The notes under the pieces: generated by a model | Seen by the model: the letters and a program-made list of their open reading frames with translations, nothing else | The model's database searches: none | Told to the model about the DNA's origin: nothing | Part shown: positions 43,646 to 51,796 of the stretch, piece after piece | Position numbering within the stretch: the first letter of the stretch is position 1 | Layout of the letters: every line of letters starts with the position of its first letter | Assembly: GCA_000531095.1 (NCBI GenBank) | Contig: HG799462.1 | Span: 1-55,354 of the forward strand | From: Gemmata massiliana | GTDB lineage: Bacteria > Planctomycetota > Planctomycetia > Gemmatales > Gemmataceae | Direction: 5' to 3' | Length of the DNA: 55,354 bases | Position numbers and translations under genes: made by a program

Positions 43646-46288
43646 ATGCGCCGGCTCGTGTTCGGCCTTGTAGGTTTTGCCGCGTCGGTCGCGATGGTCG
43701 GTTCGGCCGTGGCCCAACAACCGCCGCCCGGTCTGCCGTCCCCGCGCATTCAAAGCGTGTTCCCGAGCGGCGCGAAGGCCGGCACCAGCGTTGAAGTGAC
43801 CGTGACGGGCTTCGACGTGGAGGAGCCGGAGAAGTTGCTGTTCTCGCACCCGGGCTTAAAGGGCGAGTACATCAGCCCGCCCAAAGAGACGCCGGACCCG
43901 AAAGACCCGAAGAAGACGGTCCCGGCACCGAAGGTCAATCCGGCCGGACCGCACAAATTCAAAGTGACCGTCGCGCCCGATGCGCCGCTCGGCGCGTTCG
44001 ATGTGCGGTTCGTGGGGAAGTGGGGTGCGAGCAATCCGCGTGCGTTCGTCGTGGGCGACTTGGTTGATGTGAACGAGAAGGAACCGAATAACGACGTACC
44101 CGAAGCGCAACGGATCGAGATCGGGACCACGGTAAACGGCATAATCTCCAACCCCACGGACGTGGACTACACCGCGTTCACGGGGAAGAAAGGCCAGCGC
44201 GTCATCGTTTCCTGCCAAGCGTCGTCGATCGACAGTAAAGCCGAACCGATGATCGAGATCTTCAACGCGAGCGGACGTAAACTCGTAACCAACCGCAACT
44301 ACCACGGCAACGACGCGGTTGCTGACATCGTGCTCCCCGCCGACGGCGACTACTTCGTTCGGCTGTTCCAGTTCACCTACACCGCGGGCGGACCGGACTA
44401 CTTCTACCGGCTGAGCGTGAGCGCAGCGCCGTGGATCGACGCCGTGTTCCCGCCGGTCGTCGAAGCGGGTAAGCCCACGCAGGTCACGCTCTACGGGCGC
44501 AACCTGCCCGGTGGTCGACCCGCGGAGGGTTACACCGCGGACGGGCGCCCGCTCGAACAACTCACGGTCACTATCACCCCGCCGGCCGACGCGACCGCGA
44601 ATACGAGGCTGACCAGCCTCACGCACGTCGAGCCGGTCAGCGCGCTCCAGGACGGGTTTGCGTACAGTTTGAAAGGGCCGAACGGTACGTCCAATCCTGT
44701 CACGATTTTCTTCGCGCGCAACAAGCTCGTTGTGAAAGCGAAAGCCGCCGGATCGCCGGACACCGCGGAGGTCGTTCCCACAGGCAGTGAGGTGGCCGGG
44801 TTTCTAGCAAAGAAGGGCGAGAAAGACTGGATCGCGTTCAACGCGAAGAAGGGCGAAAAAGTCACCATTGAACTTGCGGCGGAGCGGATCGGCGCGAACG
44901 GCGACTTCTACTTTTCCGTGCGCGACGGCAAAGACCCGAAGCGCGACCTCAGCGGCGAACAGGACGACGACAACGACACGCTCCACCCGTTCGGATTCTA
45001 CTCGCGCAGCAGCGACCCGGGACCGTATCAGTTCACAGCGCCCGAGGACGGCAAATATCTGATCGCGGTCGCGTGCCGCGAATCGGGCTACCTGAGCGGC
45101 CCGAAGGCCATGTACCGTCTGCGGATCGGTCAACCGGTACCGGACTTCCGCGCGGTGGTGATGTCGTACAGCCGCTTCTACCAGACCGGCTCGGCCGCGT
45201 GGCAGGGCGGCTCGCAGGCGTATTACGTGTTCGCGCAGCGCCAGGACGGTTACACCGGTGCGATCGCGGTCACGGTGGACGGTCTACCAGCAGGTGTAAC
45301 GGCACAGCCGCTCACCATCGGGCCGGCCGTGCGCTGGGGGCTGTTGGTGCTCGACGTCGCGCCCGGCGCCGCACCCGCGACAACGGCCTTTACCGTGAAG
45401 CTCACCGGCACGGACAACGCGGGCAAGACGCTCGTTCGGTCGGCACGCCCGGCGTCGGTGACATGGGGGTTACCACAGCCGGACCAACAGATCCCGGTGG
45501 TATCGCGGCTGGACCAGTCGCTCGTGATCGCGGTCCGGCCGGAGAAATCGCTTTTCAGCATCAAAGCCGACCTCGCGAATACGGTTGTGAAGCCGGCCAC
45601 GGGCAAAGAAAATAAGGTGAAAGGCCCGGTCATCGTGATGCGCCAGGGCGACAAATCGACCGTTCCCGTGAAGATCGAATGGGGCGGCACGGAGAAGCCG
45701 AACGTTACGCTCGTTGCCGAGCCGATGGCCCAGAACCAGCAGAGCGCACCTGTGTCCGTTCAGATCACGGCCCAACCGACCAAGGACAAACCGGAAGTGA
45801 TGGTGAACGTGGACGCGAAGTCCAACGCGGTGCCCGGCGCGTACACCGTCGTGCTTCGCGGGAACGCGCAAGTGCAGTTCGCCAAAGACCCGATGGCAAA
45901 ATCAAAGCCAAACATCCCGGCCGAAACTTTCAGCACACCGATCCAGGTGTTCGTAATCCCCAGCGCGCTGGGCCGGTTCACGACGGGTCCGCTCCCGAAC
46001 AACACGCTCAAACTCGGCAGCAGTACCGAACTGCCGATCAAAGTGGAGCGGATGCACGACTTCGCTGGCGAATACAAGGTGACGTTCGTTCCTGCGAAGG
46101 ACGCGATTGGGGTAACAGCCGCCGAGGTCGCCATTCCCGCGGGCAAGGACGAAGTGAAACTCGTGCTGAAGACCGCGGCCGATGCCAAGCCCGGCGCGCT
46201 GGCCGGTACCGTTGTGGTCACGGCTCTGTTCGCGGGTAAGTACCCGGTGACTTACGAGAACAAGGTGAGTTTCAATCTGGCCAAGTGA
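43646..46288 (+). CDS. Exported protein with pre-peptidase C-terminal (PPC)-like domains
   Basis: ATG 43646 gives a signal peptide ending in SAVAQQ. The 880-residue protein begins with an IPT/TIG-like beta-sandwich (IQSVFPSGAKAGTSVEVTVTG). A PPC domain follows, marked by NEKEPNNDVPEAQRIEIG and ADGDYFVRLFQFTY, then a second IPT-like stretch (WIDAVFPPVVEAGKPTQVTL). A second PPC-like unit has GEKDWIAFNAKKGEKVTIEL and PEDGKYLIAVACRES. The C-terminal part is beta-rich. Such proteins in planctomycetes often neighbour cytochrome c/WD40 genes, as here (next gene 79 bp downstream). The function is unknown; surface binding is likely. Confidence 0.88.
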   Translation: MRRLVFGLVGFAASVAMVGSAVAQQPPPGLPSPRIQSVFPSGAKAGTSVEVTVTGFDVEEPEKLLFSHPGLKGEYISPPKETPDPKDPKKTVPAPKVNPAGPHKFKVTVAPDAPLGAFDVRFVGKWGASNPRAFVVGDLVDVNEKEPNNDVPEAQRIEIGTTVNGIISNPTDVDYTAFTGKKGQRVIVSCQASSIDSKAEPMIEIFNASGRKLVTNRNYHGNDAVADIVLPADGDYFVRLFQFTYTAGGPDYFYRLSVSAAPWIDAVFPPVVEAGKPTQVTLYGRNLPGGRPAEGYTADGRPLEQLTVTITPPADATANTRLTSLTHVEPVSALQDGFAYSLKGPNGTSNPVTIFFARNKLVVKAKAAGSPDTAEVVPTGSEVAGFLAKKGEKDWIAFNAKKGEKVTIELAAERIGANGDFYFSVRDGKDPKRDLSGEQDDDNDTLHPFGFYSRSSDPGPYQFTAPEDGKYLIAVACRESGYLSGPKAMYRLRIGQPVPDFRAVVMSYSRFYQTGSAAWQGGSQAYYVFAQRQDGYTGAIAVTVDGLPAGVTAQPLTIGPAVRWGLLVLDVAPGAAPATTAFTVKLTGTDNAGKTLVRSARPASVTWGLPQPDQQIPVVSRLDQSLVIAVRPEKSLFSIKADLANTVVKPATGKENKVKGPVIVMRQGDKSTVPVKIEWGGTEKPNVTLVAEPMAQNQQSAPVSVQITAQPTKDKPEVMVNVDAKSNAVPGAYTVVLRGNAQVQFAKDPMAKSKPNIPAETFSTPIQVFVIPSALGRFTTGPLPNNTLKLGSSTELPIKVERMHDFAGEYKVTFVPAKDAIGVTAAEVAIPAGKDEVKLVLKTAADAKPGALAGTVVVTALFAGKYPVTYENKVSFNLAK

Positions 46289-46367
46289 TCGGCTCCGCGG
46301 CCCAATGGGTCGCGAGGAACCACCCGACACACCTTCCGTACACCCGAGGATCTGGAGACTCAACACC

Positions 46368-47864
46368 ATGCGCCGATTCGTTGCGCTCGTACTGGCGCTG
46401 ATGGCCGCCCCGAGCTTCGCCCAAGAACCGAAAAAGGACGCCAAGAATGTGTACCCGCCGATCCCGGTGATCGATCTGAAGCGGAAAGAGCCGGTCGAGT
46501 ACGGGAAGGACATCGAGCCGATCTTCGAGAAGAAGTGCCTCGTGTGCCACTCCGGGACCGAGTTGAGCGGCAAGTACGACATGGGCACTCACGAAAAGGT
46601 GCTCAAGGGCGGGAAGCGCGGGGCCGCGGTGGTACCGGGCAAATCGGCCGAGAGCAACCTCTTCCTGCTCTGCGCGCGGCAGAAGCTGCCGATGATGCCG
46701 CCGAAGGGCGATGAGCCCCTCACTTCACAAGAACTGTCGCTCATCAAGTTGTGGATCGACGAGGGCGCGAAGGCCCCCACCACGATGAAGGTGAAGGAAA
46801 AGATCGTCGTAAACCTGCCAGCGGCCCTGGTGAAGCCGGTCCGGGCGCTCGCGGTTTCCCCGGACGGGAAGGCCATCGCCGCGAGTCGCGGGAACCAGAT
46901 CAACGTCTTCGCGCTAAAGATCACCCCGGCGGACAAGAAGGGCGGTCCGGAGAAGAAAGAGTGGGAATATGCGAAGTCGTTCTTCGACCCGCAACTGAAG
47001 ACGCCGGACGGTAAGCCCGCGAAGGCCGCCCACATCTCACTCGTCGAGTCGATGGCCTTCTCCCCAGACGGGAAGACGCTCGCAACTGGCAGCTTTCAGG
47101 AGTTGACCTTGTGGGACGTCGAGAAGGGTGAGCCGAAGCAGCGGATCGCCGGTTTCGTGGACCGCGTGTGTGCGATCGGGTTCTCCGCGGACGGCAAGAA
47201 GTTCGTGACTGGCGGTGGCGCCCCGACCGAGGACGGCGAGATCAAGATCTTCGATACGGTAACTGGCAAACTGATCTGGGAAATCAAGGCGGGGCACAGC
47301 GATACCGTGTTCGGCGTCGCGTTCAGTCCGGACGGATTGTTGCTCGCAACTTGCGGCGCAGACAAGTTCGTAAAAGTGTTCGAGATGCCGCACGCGGGTT
47401 TGGGGTGGCCGTTCCCGCCCGGCCCCAAGGCCCCGCGGTTCGCCAAGTCGTTCGAGGGCCACACGCACCACGTGATGGGGATCGGCTGGACGCCGGACGG
47501 CAAGAAGATCGCGAGCTGCGGCGCGGACAACTTCGTAAAGGTGTGGGACTACGAGAAGGGCGAAAAGATCCGCGACATGCAGGGGCACCAGAAGCAAGTC
47601 ACGTCGCTCTTCTTCGTGGGCAAGTCGACGCAGTTCGTGACGGGTAGCGGCGACGCGAGCGTCCGCATGTGGAACGCGGACAACGGCGGGAACGTGCGGT
47701 CGTTCCCCGGCGCGGCCGACTTCGTGTACGCGGTGAGCGCGAGCACCGACGGCACCGTGGTCGCGAGCGGGTGCGAGGACGGCGTCGTCCGCGTGTACAA
47801 CGGTACCAACGGCACGCTGATGAAAGCGGCGCTCCCGCCCGACGCCGAACCGAAGAAGAAGTGA
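46368..47864 (+). CDS. Planctomycete cytochrome c (PSCyt1) fused to WD40 repeats
   Basis: ATG 46368 follows GGAG and gives a signal peptide (VALVLALMAAPSFAQ). The 498-residue protein has a planctomycete-type cytochrome c domain with one heme-binding CLVCH (around residue 60) and the downstream LPMMPPKGDEPLTSQELSLI. A WD40 propeller follows, with blades such as AVSPDGKAIAAS, AFSPDGKTLATG, AFSPDGLLLATCGADKFVKV and GSGDASVRMWNADNGG. The heme domain suggests redox activity outside the cytoplasm and the propeller suggests protein docking. It is the second gene of the pair with the PPC protein. Confidence 0.92.
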   Translation: MRRFVALVLALMAAPSFAQEPKKDAKNVYPPIPVIDLKRKEPVEYGKDIEPIFEKKCLVCHSGTELSGKYDMGTHEKVLKGGKRGAAVVPGKSAESNLFLLCARQKLPMMPPKGDEPLTSQELSLIKLWIDEGAKAPTTMKVKEKIVVNLPAALVKPVRALAVSPDGKAIAASRGNQINVFALKITPADKKGGPEKKEWEYAKSFFDPQLKTPDGKPAKAAHISLVESMAFSPDGKTLATGSFQELTLWDVEKGEPKQRIAGFVDRVCAIGFSADGKKFVTGGGAPTEDGEIKIFDTVTGKLIWEIKAGHSDTVFGVAFSPDGLLLATCGADKFVKVFEMPHAGLGWPFPPGPKAPRFAKSFEGHTHHVMGIGWTPDGKKIASCGADNFVKVWDYEKGEKIRDMQGHQKQVTSLFFVGKSTQFVTGSGDASVRMWNADNGGNVRSFPGAADFVYAVSASTDGTVVASGCEDGVVRVYNGTNGTLMKAALPPDAEPKKK

Positions 47865-47869
47865 TTACT

Positions 47870-47933
47870 CCCGCTCGTTGGCACTCATCGTTCGCCACAA
47901 GACTCAGGTGAACGGCGAGTCCCAACGAGCGGG
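47870..47933 (+). terminator. Terminator hairpin after the cytochrome c/WD40 gene
   Basis: A 12-bp outer stem (47870-47881 with 47922-47933) encloses a partly paired interior (CGTTCGCC with GGTGAACG). It starts 6 nt after the stop. The CCGCTCG core also appears in the hairpin at 24744-24764, suggesting shared repeat wording. Confidence 0.7.
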
Positions 47934-48092
47934 GCATTTCCCGCAGCCGCTTCAGTTAGACGGGATCACCTCCCTCACTTTCAAACGCCATTCGCTTGGA
48001 CTTGACCCCGACACTTCCCCTTCGCTATCCGCCTGACACACCCAGACCCAACGAATCCAACTTTTCCCGTCACCGACCCGCGGAGGTGGGCC

Positions 48093-49022
48093 TTGCGCAC
48101 GTGGAAGAAATCACCGCTGTTCCTCTTGGGCCTGCTCTGCGGGTGTACGACCGGGTTCGACCGGGCCGCGCTCGAAGAGCGCCTGAAGGACGGGTCGGTT
48201 CAGATGCCCGATTCGAGCATCGCCGAGGCGCGCGGGCTGAAGCCGCAGCTCCGGTTCCCGTGCCGGATCGCGGTGTACCTCCAACCCGACGGCCACGACT
48301 GGCGCTGGACGCCGGAAGACAAGGCCGTGATGGAATCGTGGGCCGAGACGCTCCGGAAGGAGAAGATCGCGACCGACGTGTTCCCGCTGCCCGAAATGCT
48401 CGCGGGCAAGAGCAGCAAAAACGACTTGAAGGATCTGCGGCTCGCGGCCGCCAAGTGCGGGGCCGACGTGCTGCTCGTGATTAACGGCGCGGCCCAAACC
48501 GACAGTTACAAGAACTTCGCCGCAGTGTTCAATTTGACCCTCGTAGGCGGCTACGTGATCCCCGGGAGCCACAAGGACTCGCTGTTTATGCTCGAAGGCG
48601 TCCTCCTCGATGTGGACAACGGCTATATCTACACCGGCATGCAAGCCGAGGGCGTGGGGAAGATCGTGCGCCCGACGTTCGTGATCGAGGACAAGGACTC
48701 CATCGCACTGGCGAAGACGAAAGCTCTGGCTCAGTTCGGCGACGAAGTGCTGAAGCGGATGCGCCGACTCGCGGCCACCCCCGTACCCGCCCCGGCTAGC
48801 AACATTCCCGTTGGCCCGGCGCGCACGGCGGAGCCGACTGCGGTGAACGCGGTTCGACCGGCGCCGGCTCCCGTCTCGGATGTGCCCGCAATCAAACCGA
48901 CGCCGACTCTCCTGCCCGGGGGCATCTTCGCGACGGGCGCGGATATTCCTCCGCGTCGCGACCCGGTCAACAACGCGGGCGGCGTCATGACCGGTATCAC
49001 CGCACCGCGCCCCAACCCGTAG
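48093..49022 (+). CDS. Lipoprotein of unknown function with Pro-rich tail
   Basis: The start is TTG 48093, supported by GGAGG 6 nt upstream and by a good lipoprotein signal (SPLFLLGLLCGC). The 309-residue protein has a domain of about 220 residues, with FPCRIAVYLQPDGHDWRWTP and LRLAAAKCGADVLLVINGAAQ. These recall outer-membrane lipoproteins that read or assemble nucleotide-like folds, but I do not recognise the family. A Pro/Ala/Val-rich tail of 90 residues follows. The cluster of plus-strand exported proteins around it suggests a cell-surface role. Confidence 0.8.
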   Translation: MRTWKKSPLFLLGLLCGCTTGFDRAALEERLKDGSVQMPDSSIAEARGLKPQLRFPCRIAVYLQPDGHDWRWTPEDKAVMESWAETLRKEKIATDVFPLPEMLAGKSSKNDLKDLRLAAAKCGADVLLVINGAAQTDSYKNFAAVFNLTLVGGYVIPGSHKDSLFMLEGVLLDVDNGYIYTGMQAEGVGKIVRPTFVIEDKDSIALAKTKALAQFGDEVLKRMRRLAATPVPAPASNIPVGPARTAEPTAVNAVRPAPAPVSDVPAIKPTPTLLPGGIFATGADIPPRRDPVNNAGGVMTGITAPRPNP

Positions 49023-49123
49023 CGCCGAAGAGAGCCAGGTCAGCGATAGTGGCGGACAAACGTCAGCCCACCGCCCGGATTGGTTCCCGGCGTGTCCCAC
49101 CGAAAGATCGCACGGACGCTACC

Positions 49124-49831
49124 ATGATGTTGCTCTTCATCGCGACGACACACGTGTGCCTGATGGTTCCGCCGTCACACGACGCGCCGGTCAGCGCTCC
49201 ATCTGGCCCCGGCCTTCCTGGAGTGGGCACCCCTTTACCGAAACGACCTAAGCCGACACCAGAAGAGGAACGAATCACGGCGCTGCACAAAGCCGCGTTC
49301 GAGGGCGATTTGTGCACGGTGAAGGCGATTTTGACCGACCATCCCAAACTCGTGGATCGACCGCCAGTTTTCCGTTCAGGCGGCAAGGACGTTCCCGACT
49401 TGTCTACCGCGCTCCACGGAGCGGCTGTCAAAGGCGACGTCGATATCGTGCGTTTCCTGCTCAAGAAGGGCGCTAATCCGAACGCCAAAATGGATCAAGG
49501 ATACACGCCGCTGCACTACGCCGTAAGTAGTGGCAGTTCTGAAGTTGTGCGCCTGCTTTTAGAAAACAAGGCAGACCCGAACGCACGCGGGTGGCAAGGG
49601 TGGAGGCCCCTGCACCGGGCGGCAGCCAACGGGCAAACCGAGATCGCGTTGTTACTCGTCAAAGCCGGAGCCTCACTTGAGGCTCGAACCGACGATATCC
49701 CCGCGAAGCCGATCCGTTTTCTCAACCCCGACACCCCACCCCAGTTCATTCCTGCGTCTCCGGGCCGTACTGCAGCCCAAATCGCCCGCGATGGCAAGCG
49801 CGAGAAATTGGCCAAGATACTTACCCGATAA
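49124..49831 (+). CDS. Exported ankyrin-repeat protein
   Basis: ATG 49124 (MMLLFIATTHVCLMV) gives a short signal-like N-terminus; GTG 49049 is an alternative longer start. The 235-residue protein has four or five ankyrin repeats: ITALHKAAFEGDLCTVKAIL, STALHGAAVKGDVDIVRFLL, YTPLHYAVSSGSSEVVRLLL and RPLHRAAANGQTEIALLLVK. It ends with an ARDGKREKLAKIL helix. Ankyrin proteins bind partners; exported ones in bacteria can act at the surface. Location rests on the weak signal, so a cytoplasmic role is possible. Confidence 0.85.
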   Translation: MMLLFIATTHVCLMVPPSHDAPVSAPSGPGLPGVGTPLPKRPKPTPEEERITALHKAAFEGDLCTVKAILTDHPKLVDRPPVFRSGGKDVPDLSTALHGAAVKGDVDIVRFLLKKGANPNAKMDQGYTPLHYAVSSGSSEVVRLLLENKADPNARGWQGWRPLHRAAANGQTEIALLLVKAGASLEARTDDIPAKPIRFLNPDTPPQFIPASPGRTAAQIARDGKREKLAKILTR

Positions 49832-49892
49832 CGCGCGAACCTCGACCCGTTAGTGTAAGGGCCAAGCGGATCGCGCGCAGGCATTTGCCGGA

Positions 49893-50732
49893 CTAGCGCC
49901 CCATTCGCCCACCACCGCCGCGACCGCCCCCTCCACCTCGGCGCCCACCGCCCTGTCCGCTTGGGCCGGCACGTTGGCTGCGCTCCGACTCGCCTCCTCC
50001 CAACGTGCGCCGGATCACGTCTAAATCCGCGCTCGTACCGACTACGAACGACACATCCGTGCCTTCGCGCCGGACCCAGCGCAGGGCGATTTCCTCGTTT
50101 TTCGCCTCTTTCGGCAGCGGCGTGCCGTCCGCGAACTTGGCGACGATATCCGGCCCACTGCCAAGCCCGAACACGGCCGGGCCTTCCACTCGGACGACAC
50201 CGTTCTCGGGCACGGTGTAGGAGAACGAGCGCTGACCTGCGGGCCACGATCCGTCCGCGCGCACGCGGATCTCCGCTTTGACTGGCCCCCGGAATCCGAC
50301 CGGTAGTACGAGCTCGGCCGTCGGCCGCGGCCCCGCGAACACGTCCACGGTCACTTCGAGCGGCGGACCCGTGTACGGGTGAAATCGCTTGGCCGACGCC
50401 AGAGCGTCCACAACGTCGCGTGGTAGTGTCGTTTGAGTTGGGAGGCGATTAGGAGCAGTTACTTCGACCATCACACCGCCCTCGTCCGGCGGGGCGAGGC
50501 GCGTGTGGGCGGTCCCGTCCGCACCGGCCGTAATGGTCTGGTCCCGCTCCTCGCTGTGCGAACCGAAGCGCCAAACGCGAACGGTTGCCGCGGGGACGGG
50601 TGTTTGAGTTTCCGCGTCGCGAACGCGAACAGTAAGCGGGGTGGACGGCTGGAACGTCTGGCACCCGGTCGCGGAAGCGGCCAGGACCAGACCCAGGTGC
50701 GCCAGGTAACTGGCACGCGAACGGGTCCGCAC
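49893..50732 (-). CDS. Lipoprotein with carboxypeptidase-regulatory-like domain and RGG-like tail
   Basis: The start is GTG 50732 with GAGGA about 8 nt upstream. The signal ends in the lipobox ASATGC. The 279-residue protein has a beta-sandwich (TPLTVRVRDAETQTPVPAAT, GADGTAHTRL) of the carboxypeptidase-regulatory type, as in the lipoprotein at 824-1261, then further beta-rich segments. Its last 25 residues are almost all Gly and Arg (GGGRRGGGGGRGGGG), unlike the rest. An RGG-like tail on a predicted lipoprotein is odd. Its upstream region holds the IS at 50876-51706. Confidence 0.85.
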   Translation of the reverse strand: MRTRSRASYLAHLGLVLAASATGCQTFQPSTPLTVRVRDAETQTPVPAATVRVWRFGSHSEERDQTITAGADGTAHTRLAPPDEGGVMVEVTAPNRLPTQTTLPRDVVDALASAKRFHPYTGPPLEVTVDVFAGPRPTAELVLPVGFRGPVKAEIRVRADGSWPAGQRSFSYTVPENGVVRVEGPAVFGLGSGPDIVAKFADGTPLPKEAKNEEIALRWVRREGTDVSFVVGTSADLDVIRRTLGGGESERSQRAGPSGQGGGRRGGGGGRGGGGRMGR

Positions 50733-50867
50733 GATGTGTTCCTCAACTGTTGGCGCTGAGTTCGCCCCGGTAGCATGGCGGGGCGGTAGCGGACCCGAGC
50801 GTCAACGGCCTTGAATGGTTGGCGGTATGCCGCAGGTTGTGGAACCTGTCAATCCGCGGGGTGATTA

Positions 50868-50875
50868 AAAATGAC
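50868..50875. repeat. Left copy of the 8-bp target-site duplication of the IS
   Basis: AAAATGAC, identical to 51707-51714 on the other side of the element. Confidence 0.92.
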
Positions 50876-50898
50876 GGTGATTAGCAAAATTCTAGGGC
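50876..50898 (+). repeat. Left terminal inverted repeat of the IS
   Basis: It begins GGTGATTAGC and is a perfect 23-bp inverse complement of 51684-51706. Confidence 0.95.
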
Positions 50899-50916
50899 AA
50901 CAGGTAGGCTGTTGCC

Positions 50917-51690
50917 ATGACCCTCGACGAGTACGAACGGCACCTGCTCGGCCACCTCTGCTGGTGGTGCCACCACGCCACCCACCGGAGTTCGGCCCGC
51001 CAGCGGCAATGCCCGGGGTGCCGGGCTAAGTGGAGCTACCATCGGCGGAAGACCGAGTGGGAGCTGCTCCGGGCGTTCGCCTTCAGCACCACGGCTCACC
51101 ACGCCGCTCGGGTGGTCCGGTGCAGCTACCCCACGGCCCACGCCGCGTACACCCGGTTCCGCCTCACGCTCCAGGCCATGACCGATGAGGAGAAGCGGCC
51201 CCTGCTCGGAGCCCTGGAGCTGGACGAGTCCTACTTCGGAGGCAAGCGGAAGGGCAAGCGGGGCCGCGGGGCGGCCGGGAAAGTGGCCGTTTTCGGGATC
51301 CTGGAGCGGGCCGGCCGGGTGTACACGGTAGCCGTCCCGAACTGCCAGAAGGAGACCCTGATGGCCAAGATCGAGGCTGCCACGGTCAAGGGGGCGGTGT
51401 TCTACACCGATGAGTTCGCCCGCTACCAGGACCTGAAGAGGCATGGGAAGCATGTCCCGATCGACCACCAGGAAACGTTCGGGATCGGGGCCGCCCACAT
51501 CAACGGGATCGAGGGGTTCTGGAGCTTCGCCAAGCGGCTGTACCGGCACGTCCACGGGGTCGAGCCGGGGAACTTCCCCCTGTACTTAGCCGAGTACGAG
51601 TTCCGGTACAACCACCGGGGGGAGCACCTGATGACCCTCCTATACGACCGCCTGATCCGAGCCGCCGTCCCAACCCGAAATCAGCCCTAG
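50917..51690 (+). CDS. IS1595-family transposase
   Basis: ATG 50917 gives a 257-residue protein with an N-terminal zinc ribbon (CWWCHH and CPGC) and a central catalytic domain (DDE/DDN type). The motifs are ELDESYFGGKRKG, FYTDEFARY and HINGIEGFWSFAKR. These and the ribbon are the IS1595 hallmarks. The gene fills most of the element, starting 19 bp after the left inverted repeat and ending in the right one. There is no frameshift or stop, so it is probably active. Confidence 0.95.
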   Translation: MTLDEYERHLLGHLCWWCHHATHRSSARQRQCPGCRAKWSYHRRKTEWELLRAFAFSTTAHHAARVVRCSYPTAHAAYTRFRLTLQAMTDEEKRPLLGALELDESYFGGKRKGKRGRGAAGKVAVFGILERAGRVYTVAVPNCQKETLMAKIEAATVKGAVFYTDEFARYQDLKRHGKHVPIDHQETFGIGAAHINGIEGFWSFAKRLYRHVHGVEPGNFPLYLAEYEFRYNHRGEHLMTLLYDRLIRAAVPTRNQP

Positions 51691-51706
51691 AATTTTGCTA
51701 ATCACC
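51684..51706 (-). repeat. Right terminal inverted repeat of the IS
   Basis: It begins GCCCTAGAAT and is a perfect 23-bp inverse complement of 50876-50898; it contains the transposase stop codon. Confidence 0.95.
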
Positions 51707-51714
51707 AAAATGAC
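51707..51714. repeat. Right copy of the 8-bp target-site duplication of the IS
   Basis: AAAATGAC, identical to 50868-50875. Confidence 0.92.
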
Positions 51715-51796
51715 TGCCCGAGGTGGGCGCCGATTAATTAGACGCCCGTGAGCCACACGTGACACATTTGCGACAGTGGTTGCCGCACTTCGGTCA

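Larger units (their letters stand above)
50876..51706 (+). mobile_element. Complete IS1595-type insertion sequence, 831 bp
   Basis: Perfect 23-bp terminal inverted repeats (50876-50898 and 51684-51706) flank a single transposase gene. The host bases on both sides are the same 8-mer, AAAATGAC (50868-50875 and 51707-51714), the target-site duplication length typical of the IS1595 family. The transposase stop codon lies inside the right repeat. The element sits between two minus-strand genes and interrupts neither. It looks intact and recent. Confidence 0.95.

Noticed and set aside
50833..50848. Small palindrome near the left end of the IS
   Set aside because: A 6-bp stem with a 4-nt loop outside the element; no matching partner on the other side, so it is not part of the IS.
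51723..51748. GGGCG...CGCCC stem after the large TPR gene
   Set aside because: Only 5 bp of pairing with a 13-nt loop; too weak to call a terminator.
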